Positions 8,146 to 15,820 of a DNA stretch of 21,060 nt are shown piece by piece (within the stretch, counting starts at the first letter, position 1; every line of letters starts with the position of its first letter). The DNA lies in NCBI GenBank assembly GCA_046160865.1, contig JBJXHG010000025.1, positions 1 through 21,060 of the forward strand, read 5' to 3'. The notes under the pieces are model-generated. The model was given only the letters and a program-made list of their open reading frames with translations. It ran no database searches and was not told the origin of the DNA. This stretch comes from JBJXHG01 sp046160865 (GTDB lineage: Bacteria > Planctomycetota > UBA1135 > GCA-002686595). Made by a program: the position numbers and the translations under genes.

Positions 8146-9453
8146 TCACCGGGCACGGTGCTTCACACGCCCGAGCACGAGCTCCCGCACCGCGCGCACG
8201 TCTGCGATCGTCGGCACGAACAGCTCGCGCAGCGTCACACGCGACACGCGCCGATACAGCAGTGACACGAACACGCCGTAGCACGCGTACGTCAGTGCAG
8301 ACGCGCATGCCGCGCCGACGAGACCGAAGCGCGGGATCCACAGCACGTTGAGCGTGACGTTGACGGCGAGGCAGGCGATCGCGCTCGTCGAGCCCGCGAG
8401 CGGGAACCCGCGCGAGAGCAGATCGCCGTTGATCAACACCCCGATGTTCCCGATGACCATGCCGGGCAAGAAGAGCGCGAAGACGAGTGCCGCGGCGCGG
8501 AACGCGTCGCCGAACACGAGTGGGATCAGGGCGAAGCCGAGCGCTCCGGCGAGCAGCGCGAGCGGCGTCATCACGAGGACGAAGGCGCGCGTCACGCGCG
8601 GCGTCAGTGCGCTCGCGGCGGCTGCGTCGCGCGCCATCACGCGCGGCGCGAACGCGCGCTCGACGGAGCGCGCCGCGAGTTGGAACACGATGGCGAGCGA
8701 CGTCGCGAGTGAGTAGACACCCACTTCCGCGAGGCTTCGGTAGGCCCGGACGAGAAACAAGTCGGAGCGGAAGAGGAGGAACATCGCGAGCGACGCCGGG
8801 AGCGTGCGGAGTCCGAACGAGAGCCCCTCGCGCAAGAGTGGCGCGTCGAAGCGCAGCGGTCCGCCGGCGCGGCGGAGTGCGTACACCAGGCACGCGAGAT
8901 CCGACGCGGCGTACGACAGCACGAACGCTGCGAGCGCCGCGTCGACGTTGCGGCCGAAGTACGCGAACGTCACCGGCAGGAGGAGCAGCATCGCCGCGGC
9001 TTGCACGAGCTTGAGCAAGTTCGCCGCGATCACGGCGCCCATGCCCGTGAGCAGGAGCGCTGCGTACTGGTCGAACACGAGCAGCGGCACGGCGACGAGT
9101 GCGAGCGTGAGCGCGGTTCCGTCCGCGGGCGTGCCCACGAACGCAGCGATCTCGGTGTGCCACGCGAACAGCGCGAGCGCCGCGATGGCGCCCAGCACGA
9201 GCGCGGCGACGAGCGCGTTCGCCAGCGCGGCCGGAGCGCGTGCGCGCTCCTTCGACACGGATCGCAGCGACGCCGTGCCGAGGCCGAGTCCGGCGATCAC
9301 GACGGCGGTCGTTGGAACGAGCACGAGCAATCCGTACTCACCGCGGCCTTCCGCGAGCAGCACGCGCGCGAGCACGACGCCGGTCGCGAGTTGCGCGAGC
9401 GCCTGCGCGCCCTGCGCCGCGAACGTCCACACGCTGTCTTTCAGGAAACTCAC
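8146..9453 (-). CDS. Wzx-type polysaccharide flippase (MOP superfamily)
   Basis: A 435-residue polytopic membrane protein composed almost wholly of hydrophobic helices, about twelve to fourteen by eye, separated by short basic loops. This is the pattern of the oligosaccharidyl-lipid flippase branch of the MOP superfamily. The N-terminus (VSFLKDSVWTFAAQG, then GRGEYGLL) and the central PLLREGLSFGLRTLPASL block fit Wzx/RfbX-like proteins. It would flip the undecaprenyl-linked repeat unit from the cytoplasmic to the periplasmic face. The GTG at 9453 is the first start consistent with the family; the frame stays open further upstream only across the antisense Wza gene. No clear Shine-Dalgarno sequence is seen. 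It is divergent from the wza/wzc/wzy-like genes, sharing a 198-base regulatory region. Confidence 0.88.
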   Translation of the reverse strand: MSFLKDSVWTFAAQGAQALAQLATGVVLARVLLAEGRGEYGLLVLVPTTAVVIAGLGLGTASLRSVSKERARAPAALANALVAALVLGAIAALALFAWHTEIAAFVGTPADGTALTLALVAVPLLVFDQYAALLLTGMGAVIAANLLKLVQAAAMLLLLPVTFAYFGRNVDAALAAFVLSYAASDLACLVYALRRAGGPLRFDAPLLREGLSFGLRTLPASLAMFLLFRSDLFLVRAYRSLAEVGVYSLATSLAIVFQLAARSVERAFAPRVMARDAAAASALTPRVTRAFVLVMTPLALLAGALGFALIPLVFGDAFRAAALVFALFLPGMVIGNIGVLINGDLLSRGFPLAGSTSAIACLAVNVTLNVLWIPRFGLVGAACASALTYACYGVFVSLLYRRVSRVTLRELFVPTIADVRAVRELVLGRVKHRAR

Positions 9454-9460
9454 GGTCGGT

Positions 9461-9484
9461 GCGTGTTCACGAAAGTGAACACGT
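9461..9484. promoter_or_regulatory. Perfect hairpin with GAAA loop in divergent wzx/wza region
   Basis: CGTGTTCAC (9462-9470), loop GAAA, GTGAACACG (9475-9483): nine perfect pairs, extended by G-T pairs outside. It begins 9 bases upstream of the flippase GTG and so would lie in that gene's 5' leader if transcribed from further upstream. As DNA it is a symmetric operator-like site; as RNA it is a GNRA-capped hairpin. The rest of 9454-9651 holds no gene and no clear promoter. Confidence 0.6.
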
Positions 9485-9651
9485 GCGCGCGCGGATCGCC
9501 TCGGCGCTGCGAGCGCCGGGAACAACGTTCGTGCGTGCTGTGCACGCCCGTGTGACGCGTGTGGATCATTCGTTCCGAGCGCGCGTGCTCGGCCGTTCTC
9601 CAAGCATGCACCGTGAATTCGTGTGCGGAGCGTGCGGGGTAGAGTTCGTGG

Positions 9652-10647
9652 ATGTTGCACCGACTCTCCACACGCGCGACACGCTCGACGGCGATGTCGC
9701 TCGCGCTCGCGCTCGCGGTCGCGTGCCAGAGCACGCCGGAGATCGCGGAGGGCTATCGCGATCCCGCGCCGCGCCCGTTCGAAGCGCGCGAGGTGCTCTG
9801 GCCGGGCGACTCGCTCACGGTGGAGTACAGCCGCAGCACGCCGGAGATCGCGACGTATCGCCTCGGTGTCGGCGATCAGCTCGACGTCGACGTGTTCCGT
9901 CATCCCGAGCTCGCACTGTCCACTTCCGTCGCACCGGATGGAACGATCGCGTTCCACCAAGTCGGCACGCTGACCGCAGCCGGGAGCACCGTCGAGGACC
10001 TGCGCGAGCGCTTGACGCAGGCGCTCGCACCGCTCTATCCGGATCCCTCGGTGTCGATCTTCCTCAAGCAGAGCGACACGCGCACGGCGCGCTTCCTCGA
10101 GCTGCTCTTGTCGCATCCGACCGGCGCGCTGCGTGAAGTGAAGCTCGCTGCGGACGGGCGCGTCTCGCTGCCTGGCATCGGTGCGGTCGAGCTCGCCGGA
10201 CGCACCACCGCCGAGGCGGAGGCGCTGCTCAACGAGAAGTTGAGCGCGGCGATGGCCTCGCTCGCGGTGTACGTGACGCCGAAGCACCAGGCCGGAGCCG
10301 TGTTCAGCGTGCTCGGGGAGGTGTTGAAGCCCGGACGCTACGTGCTCGACGCGGACTGCAGCCTCGTCGAAGCGCTCGCGATGGCCGGCGGCGGCACGCC
10401 CGTGGCCGATCTCGAGCGCATCGTCGTCATGGGCTTTCCTGCTCCGAACGAGCCCGCGCGCGCACACGTGTACGACATGAAGGACGCGCTCGATCACGGC
10501 CAAGCGATGGCCGGCGTGCTGATCCGTCCGCGCGACACGGTGCTCGTGATGCGCTCGGGGATCGGCGACATCAACGCCGCGATCGATCTGTACATCCGCC
10601 GCAACCTGCCGTTCAACGTGAACCTCACCTACCGACTGGACACGTGA
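9652..10647 (+). CDS. Wza-type polysaccharide export lipoprotein
   Basis: Outer-membrane polysaccharide export protein, 331 residues. The signal sequence ends in a lipobox, LAVAC, with lipidated Cys25. The polysaccharide export domain is at about 68-137 (YRLGVGDQLDVDVFRHPELA, then VAPDGTIAFHQVG and the YPDPSVSIFL strand). A second, similar unit follows at 161-210 (VKLAADGRVSLPGIG...LAVYVTP), then a SLBB unit at about 217-260 (FSVLGEVLKPGRYVL...ALAMAGGG). In Wza-like proteins these domains form the periplasmic ring channel. The start at 9652 is chosen because the next Met (15) would leave too short a signal peptide. It overlaps the downstream Wzz/Wzc-like gene by 4 bases, indicating translational coupling. 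Confidence 0.92.
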   Translation: MLHRLSTRATRSTAMSLALALAVACQSTPEIAEGYRDPAPRPFEAREVLWPGDSLTVEYSRSTPEIATYRLGVGDQLDVDVFRHPELALSTSVAPDGTIAFHQVGTLTAAGSTVEDLRERLTQALAPLYPDPSVSIFLKQSDTRTARFLELLLSHPTGALREVKLAADGRVSLPGIGAVELAGRTTAEAEALLNEKLSAAMASLAVYVTPKHQAGAVFSVLGEVLKPGRYVLDADCSLVEALAMAGGGTPVADLERIVVMGFPAPNEPARAHVYDMKDALDHGQAMAGVLIRPRDTVLVMRSGIGDINAAIDLYIRRNLPFNVNLTYRLDT

Positions 10648-12644
10648 CCTCCATGTCCGAAACGCGAGTCGAGTCCACGCCCAGCGACGCCGCGCGCCGC
10701 GTCGTGCGCACGTTGTTCGAGTGGCCCGGCACCGCGCTCCTCTTCTTCGTGCTGTTCGCGGGCTTCTTGATGTCGCTCGCGTACTTCTTCCCGCCGCTCT
10801 ACGAGGTGCAGGCGCTCGTGCTCGTGAAGTCGGGCACCGAGAAGGCGCCGATCAGCTTTCTGCCGCAAGGCGCGCTGCCGGGCGGCGCCGCCGGGACCAC
10901 GATGGAGGATTTGAACTCCGAGATCGCGATCCTCACGAGCCGGCCCGTCATCGAAGCCGCCGTCGATCGGCGCAAGGCCACGTCCGGTCCGGAAGCGCCC
11001 GCGGTCGGCTTGAAAGCGACCTTCGAAGACTTTCAAGCGTACTGCCGCCGCATCGGCTTGATGCCCGAGATGGACGAGCGCGAGCAAGCGATCCTCGCTC
11101 TGCAAGCGAACCTCGGCGTCGAGCCGTTGCCGCTCTCGAACGTGATCGAGATCACGTTCTCGAGCTTCAACCCGCGCGGCGCGGAGCGCACGGTCAACCA
11201 CGTCCTCGACGCGTACCTCGAGCATCACGGCACCGCGCACAAGAGCCCTGACTCCGCGGAGTTCTTCGCACGGCAAGCGAGCACGTTCGGTGACCGCCTC
11301 GAAGGCGTGCAAGCCGAGCTCACGAAGTTCCGCGTCGATCACGAGGGCGGCGACCTGACGCTCAAGCGCTCGCTGCTGCTCGCCGAGCTCGTGAAGACCG
11401 AGCAGCAGCGCCGCAGCCTCGAGAGTGTCTCGCAAGGAAACGAGGAGATGCTCGCCGATGCGTCACTGCTCGAGAACCGGGAGCTGTCCGCCACGCGCGA
11501 ACGCTTGCTGGGCTTGAAGCTCGCGCTCGGCGAGAAGCGGCTCTTGTTCGCCGAATCGTCGCCCGAGATCCAAGGCTTGCTGGGTCAGATCCGCATGACT
11601 CGCGACGCCCTCGCCGAGCAGATGCGCAATCTCGCGGCGATCCTCGCGCGCAGTGAGAGCGATCTCCGCACCCAGCTGCAAGAGGTCGAGCGCGCGCGCG
11701 CGACGTACGACCGGCTCGTCGAGGACGAGGCGCGCCTCGAGACGAGCTTCGAGCTCTACTCGCGCAAGGCCGAGGAAGAGCGCATCACGCGCGCGATGCA
11801 AGCCGACGAGATGAGCAACGTCCGCGTGTTGCAGCGCGCGACCGTTCCGGCGAAGGCGTTCTTCCCCGACCGTTTCCTGCTCGCCGTGCTCGCGCTCCTG
11901 TTCGGCATCCCAGGCGCGTTCGCCGCGGCGCTGCTGCGCGGGTATCTGCACGGGCGCGTGTCGTCGGTACGCGATGTCGAGCACGGGTTGAAAGTGCCGG
12001 TGCTCGCGAGCGTGCGTCGCCGTCCGTGGTGGCGCGCCGCTTGGAGCCTGGGCGCGCGCAAGACGCCGCCCGAAGTGCAGGGTGCGGCGCGGCTCGTGTA
12101 CTCGGCGCTCGAGCTCGCGCGTCGCGATGATCGCGCGCACATCGTGCACTTCTCGGCCGCGACGCAGCGCGAGGGCGCGGCGACTCTCGCGGCGGCGGTG
12201 GCCGGCATCTCGGCCTCCGACCACGCACGCAAGACGGCCCTCGTGCTGCTCGGTACGCGACCCGATGCGACGCGCAGCGGAACGACGGCGCAGACGCTCG
12301 GCGAGCTCATGGCGACGAAGAAGTCCGATCCGGAACGTCCGGGGGTGGACGTGTACGACCTCTCGAGCATGCGCCTCGCGCGTGTGCCCGCGCTGTACGC
12401 CGCGCTGCGCGAGCGCTACGAGCGCGTGTTCGTCGCCGGGCTGCCGCTGGCGGGCGACAGCGACGGCGGCGCGTACGCGACGATGGCGGATCGATCCGTA
12501 TTCGTCGTCGGAGGCAGTGGAATCCACGTGGAGGTCGCGCGCCGCGCGCTCGAGCTCTTGCGGCGCTACAGCCGCGACGTCGCCGGTGCCGTGCTCACGC
12601 AACGCCGCGATGCGATCCCGCGTGTCATCTATCGCTGGATCTAG
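10644..12644 (+). CDS. Wzz/Wzc-like chain-length protein with degenerate kinase domain
   Basis: 666 residues. A Wzz-type layout: first transmembrane helix at about 29-49, periplasmic region with the N-terminal Wzz domain (50-190), a long coiled-coil-like section (about 210-385), then PAKAFFPDRFLL leading into the second helix (410-432). The cytoplasmic part (475-660) has the position and outline of a BY-kinase (Wzc/CpsD) domain, but the Walker A region reads SAATQREGAAT (504-514) without the Lys-Ser/Thr, and the Walker B-like strand VFVAGLPLAG (595-604) lacks its Asp. There is no terminal tyrosine cluster. It should regulate chain length and couple polymerisation to Wza export, but is probably not an active kinase. 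The GTG at 10644 overlaps the wza stop (GTGA); ATG 10653 is the alternative. Confidence 0.88.
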   Translation: MTSMSETRVESTPSDAARRVVRTLFEWPGTALLFFVLFAGFLMSLAYFFPPLYEVQALVLVKSGTEKAPISFLPQGALPGGAAGTTMEDLNSEIAILTSRPVIEAAVDRRKATSGPEAPAVGLKATFEDFQAYCRRIGLMPEMDEREQAILALQANLGVEPLPLSNVIEITFSSFNPRGAERTVNHVLDAYLEHHGTAHKSPDSAEFFARQASTFGDRLEGVQAELTKFRVDHEGGDLTLKRSLLLAELVKTEQQRRSLESVSQGNEEMLADASLLENRELSATRERLLGLKLALGEKRLLFAESSPEIQGLLGQIRMTRDALAEQMRNLAAILARSESDLRTQLQEVERARATYDRLVEDEARLETSFELYSRKAEEERITRAMQADEMSNVRVLQRATVPAKAFFPDRFLLAVLALLFGIPGAFAAALLRGYLHGRVSSVRDVEHGLKVPVLASVRRRPWWRAAWSLGARKTPPEVQGAARLVYSALELARRDDRAHIVHFSAATQREGAATLAAAVAGISASDHARKTALVLLGTRPDATRSGTTAQTLGELMATKKSDPERPGVDVYDLSSMRLARVPALYAALRERYERVFVAGLPLAGDSDGGAYATMADRSVFVVGGSGIHVEVARRALELLRRYSRDVAGAVLTQRRDAIPRVIYRWI

Positions 12645-12764
12645 CAGCGCCGCATCCAACTGCCCGTGGAACGCGTTCCCCATATCGCTGCGCACCGGCG
12701 CTCGAGCGTTCGTCGCACCCGCAGCCGCCGCGCGCGGATCGCGGCGAAGTTCTCGGACGTACGC

Positions 12765-12945
12765 CTAGCGCGCATTTCCCACCACGTTCTGCTGCGTCCG
12801 TGTCGACTCGCTTTCGCCCGTGTTGTTGGATCGGAACCGATCCTCGCTGACCTGACAGGTCGGCTCCGGTCGATTCCGATGCAACGCCTTGCTCCGAACG
12901 CGCTGGCGCAGCCTCGCGACGGACGTGGTGAGAATTGCGGGCTGG
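12765..12945. repeat. Family A palindromic element, copy A2
   Basis: A 181-bp element in inverse orientation to A1 and about 85 percent identical by eye, including 36 identical bases (12857-12892). Ends are CTAG (12765) and CTGG (12942-12945). The outer arms contain CGCATTTCCCACCACGT on the left and ACGTGGTGAGAATTGCG on the right. The centre is GCTGACCT, loop GAC, AGGTCGGC (12846-12864), with one G-T pair. It lies 120 bases after the Wzc-like stop and directly abuts element B1, sharing the CTGG. The 12645-12764 stretch before it holds nothing recognisable. Confidence 0.85.
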
Positions 12946-13110
12946 CAGCCCGTGGTGAAAGTCATTCGGCGCAAAGAGCCGCCCGTTCGCGCCGGCCCGA
13001 CGTCGCGCGATCCTCGGCGGATCGCGCGGATTCGCCTGCGGTCGCGCTCCTTGCTCCAACACGAACGGGCGGCCTTTCGCGCGCGAAGCACCTTCACCAC
13101 AGGCTGCTGG
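12942..13110. repeat. Family B palindromic element, copy B1
   Basis: A 169-bp imperfect inverted repeat with CTGG at both ends. Left edge: CTGGCAGCCCGTGGTGAAAG. Right edge as reverse complement: CCAGCAGCCTGTGGTGAAGG. A strong inner stem pairs 12978-12989 (GCCGCCCGTTCG) with 13062-13073 (CGAACGGGCGGC). The centre pairs GGCGGATC with GATTCGCC around a 5-base loop. It is homologous to B2 at 20899. It ends 4 bases before the ATG of the ligase/polymerase gene, so that gene's ribosome-binding region lies in the element. Confidence 0.85.
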
Positions 13111-13114
13111 CGCG

Positions 13115-14704
13115 ATGACTCTCGCAGCGAAGACGTTCGATCTCGACGGCATCGGCGCGCGCGCGCGCCGCTTGCGACCGCTTCCGCTGTGCGTGCTCGT
13201 CGCGTTCGCGGCGCTGGCGGCGAGCGGGACGTTCCTCGTGTCGCTGGGCGGAAGGAACTGGGGGCTCGCGACGCTGCTCGCGGTGCTCGGAGCCGTCGTG
13301 TTGAGCGTCTGGCTCAGCGTTTACCGCCGCTTCGTCGATCTCGTCACGTTCTTGCTCGCGTTCTCGGTGCCGATCTTTCTCGACGTGCAGCTGTGGCAGC
13401 CCGAGACGTGGAGCATCGTGACCGGCTGGCCTGCGGGCCTCACGCTCGGTCTCGCGGACATATTCCTCTACATCCTGGGCATCACGTGGTTCGTCGAGCT
13501 GACGCTCGGCCGAGCGCCGCAGACCGTGCGCCTGGGCTGGACGTCGCGCGGAATGGAGCTCTTTCTCGCCGCGGGACTGCTGTTTCCCGTGCACTCGCTC
13601 GACTGGAAGAGCTCGCTCGTGACGTGGACAGAAGTGCTGCGCTACGCGGCCGTGTTCGTCTACGTCGCGAAGCGCGTGCAGAGCGCGTCGCTCCTGCGCT
13701 GGATCGTCTACGGCATCGCGGCGCACGTGTGGTTGCAGGGCCTGATCTCGATCGTGCAGTACACGACCGGTCACAGCCTCGGACTCGAGATCCTCGGCGA
13801 GCGCGCCGGGTTGAAAATCCTGCGCACGGACGACGGCGCCGACCTGCGTGCCGGCGGCTTGATGGGACACCCGAACGACCTCGCGCTCTTCCTGACGCTC
13901 GTCGGTCCGCTCGTGCTCGCGATGACGCTCCGCGCGCGGCGCATCCTGCCCGCGATCGGTTGGGGCTCGACGTACGTCGTGCTCAACGTTGCGCTGCTTT
14001 TCACCTTCTCCCGCGCCGGCTGGCTGTGCGCGCTCGCGTCGTTCTTCTGGGTGTTCCATCGCATGATGGCGCGTCGCGGATATCCGCGCCGGATCAGCAT
14101 CGGCGTGCCGGTGACGATCAGCGTCGTCGTGCTCCTAGCCGTGTTCGTCGGCTTCGAGAGCTTCCGCGAGCGCTTGCTCGACGATGACCGCGGATCCTCG
14201 GAGAGCCGCATCGATCAATGGAAGACGGCGTTCCACGTGATCGCACATTGGCCGTGGGCCGGGACCGGCATCGGCAGCTACGCGGGCGGCGCGTTCCGTT
14301 ACGCCGTGTCGCAGGGGACGGCGCGCGAGGTGTTCATGCGCGTCCACAACGGATCGCTCATGGTGACCGCCGAGATGGGGATCTTCGCGGCGATCGGCTA
14401 TCACTGCTGGTATTACGGCGTGCTGCGGCGCGGCTACAAGATCTGGAACGCGCGCGACGAGCTGCTCGCGACGATCGGGCTCGGACTCTTCACCGGCCTG
14501 TGCTGTTGGTTCGTGAAGAGCATGTACAACATCCACACGCCCGTCGTCGATCCGCCGCTGTGGCTCTTCTGCGGATTGCTCGTCGCTGTGGCGCAGCTCG
14601 TCGCGCGCAGCGAAGCGCGTGCAGTGGCAAAGGACGCGGCCGACGCGCACGCGACCGCCAAGCGCGTGGCCCGGATCTCGACCACGACGACGCCGAATCG
14701 ATAG
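13115..14704 (+). CDS. O-antigen ligase / Wzy polymerase family membrane protein
   Basis: 529 residues with about ten to twelve hydrophobic segments. Family features of the Wzy_C (O-antigen ligase-like) group are present: GGLMGHPNDLALFL (247-260), FTFSRAGWL (296-304), then a periplasmic loop with RIDQWKTAF (365-373), WAGTGIGSY (381-389) and the VHNGSLMVTAEMGIF block (410-424, with His411). In a locus with Wzx and Wza it most likely polymerises flipped repeat units at the periplasmic face; a ligase role is the alternative, since sequence does not separate the two. The start ATG at 13115 lies 4 bases after element B1 and lacks a good Shine-Dalgarno sequence. The stop is 2 bases from the stop of the convergent lyase gene. 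Confidence 0.87.
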   Translation: MTLAAKTFDLDGIGARARRLRPLPLCVLVAFAALAASGTFLVSLGGRNWGLATLLAVLGAVVLSVWLSVYRRFVDLVTFLLAFSVPIFLDVQLWQPETWSIVTGWPAGLTLGLADIFLYILGITWFVELTLGRAPQTVRLGWTSRGMELFLAAGLLFPVHSLDWKSSLVTWTEVLRYAAVFVYVAKRVQSASLLRWIVYGIAAHVWLQGLISIVQYTTGHSLGLEILGERAGLKILRTDDGADLRAGGLMGHPNDLALFLTLVGPLVLAMTLRARRILPAIGWGSTYVVLNVALLFTFSRAGWLCALASFFWVFHRMMARRGYPRRISIGVPVTISVVVLLAVFVGFESFRERLLDDDRGSSESRIDQWKTAFHVIAHWPWAGTGIGSYAGGAFRYAVSQGTAREVFMRVHNGSLMVTAEMGIFAAIGYHCWYYGVLRRGYKIWNARDELLATIGLGLFTGLCCWFVKSMYNIHTPVVDPPLWLFCGLLVAVAQLVARSEARAVAKDAADAHATAKRVARISTTTTPNR

Positions 14705-14706
14705 CG

Positions 14707-15552
14707 TCAACGCGGCTCGACGTCGGCCCGCGACGGACCGAGGCGCAGCTCGTCGTAGTAGATGCTGTTCGTGGTCTCGAAGCCGTCCTGGCGATAGAGA
14801 CCAAGCTTCAAGTAGTTCGGCGACGCGTTGTACATGTTCGCGCCGAACACCTTGTGTCCGTCCTTGCCGGGCGGCGTGAGCGCTGCGCCGTTCTTGAACA
14901 CCTCGACGAATCCGTCGGCGCCTTGCGACCAGCGCACGTGGAAGAGCAGATCGACCCACTTGCCTTTTTCGATCGTCGTGCGCGCGATCACGCCCTTGTT
15001 GCCGCCCGCGAGACCGTACGTGACCTCGATTCCGCGCCGTCCGTCGCGCGTGCCGTAGCGCACCGCGAGCACGGGCGGATGCGACGCGTAGTCCTTCCAC
15101 TTCTTGCCCGCCGGCGGCTGGTCGTGCCATTGGCCGAGGATCTGGAACATGTCTTCGCGCGGCGCTTCCGCGTAGTCCTCGGGCACGAGGAAGCTCCAGC
15201 CGTACCAACCTTCGCTCTGCTCCGGATCGTTCGGAAACAGCTTGAGCTCCGCGCGGTTCTTCTCTGCGACGCGGTCCTCCGGCTGCACGCGGACCTTCAG
15301 CGCGCCGGCACCGCGGCGTGCCGGCTGGCTCACGATCTCGATGCGCGACGCATCGGCGAGCTCGTATCGGAACGACGTCGAGATCGGCATCCGATCGAAC
15401 GCTTCGTGGAACGTCGTGATGCGCTCCGACGGTGCCTGCATGGGCGGCGGGCCGGAGCTCGCACGGTCGCCGGCACAGCCACCCGCCGTCGCGAGCACAG
15501 CGCACGCGAGCGCGAGCGGAAGGTCGAGGAACGGGGGAGCGAGACGAAGCAT
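14707..15552 (-). CDS. Lipoprotein polysaccharide lyase (heparin-lyase-I-like fold)
   Basis: 281 residues. The N-terminus is a signal sequence ending ATAGGC, so Cys26 is a probable lipidation site. The mature part resembles the beta-jelly-roll polysaccharide lyase family that includes heparin lyase I: KNRAELKLF (98-106), GWYGWSFLVPEDY (115-127), QILGQWHD (137-144, His143), the long strand VRYGTRDGRRGIEV, VDLLFHVRWS (200-209), and YLKLGLYR...IYYDELRLG (247-272). Lyases cut uronic-acid-containing polysaccharides by beta-elimination, and export loci often carry one to trim or clear their own polymer; that role here is inference. ATG 15552 is preferred to a TTG two codons upstream because GGAAAGGA stands 6 bases before it. 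Element A3 begins about 24 bases upstream, in its promoter region. Confidence 0.82.
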   Translation of the reverse strand: MLRLAPPFLDLPLALACAVLATAGGCAGDRASSGPPPMQAPSERITTFHEAFDRMPISTSFRYELADASRIEIVSQPARRGAGALKVRVQPEDRVAEKNRAELKLFPNDPEQSEGWYGWSFLVPEDYAEAPREDMFQILGQWHDQPPAGKKWKDYASHPPVLAVRYGTRDGRRGIEVTYGLAGGNKGVIARTTIEKGKWVDLLFHVRWSQGADGFVEVFKNGAALTPPGKDGHKVFGANMYNASPNYLKLGLYRQDGFETTNSIYYDELRLGPSRADVEPR

Positions 15553-15575
15553 CGGCAATCCTTTCCGAGTGGAGG

Positions 15576-15744
15576 GTAGCCGGCACTTCTCACCACGTCC
15601 TTACACGGTTGCGAGAGCGTGCTCGGAGCGGTGCTGCGTGCTCGCAGTCGATCCTCGCGGACCTCCGGTCGAATCCGGTGCGACGCCTCGCTCCAAACGC
15701 GCTCGCGCAACCGCGCGAGGGACACGGTGAGAAATGCGGGCCGG
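15576..15744. repeat. Family A palindromic element, copy A3
   Basis: A shorter, more diverged copy (about 169 bp) in the orientation of A2. The left arm has GCACTTCTCACCACGTCC and the right arm GGACACGGTGAGAAATGCGG. Both arms also share a GGTTGCG(A/C)GAGCG block in inverse orientation. The centre is GACC-TCC-GGTC (15660-15670), smaller than in A1/A2. The edges are GTAG and CCGG, decayed from CTAG. It fills most of the region between the divergent lyase (start 15552) and sulfatase-fold (start 15821) genes. Confidence 0.78.
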
Positions 15745-15820
15745 ACATTCTTCCATATCGCCGCGCTGCGTCGCGCCGCCGCGGCCGCCGTTCCACGCAG
15801 AGGTAGAGTTGAGGATTCGG

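Noticed and set aside
9454..10503. Upstream extension of the flippase frame over the wza gene
   Set aside because: The 350 extra residues are low-complexity, mirror the plus-strand wza gene, and the Wzx family starts at the GTG at 9453.
15734..15820. Longer N-terminus for the first sulfatase-fold protein
   Set aside because: The extension runs through the end of element A3, while ATG 15821 has a GAGG at proper spacing and is followed at once by the transmembrane region.
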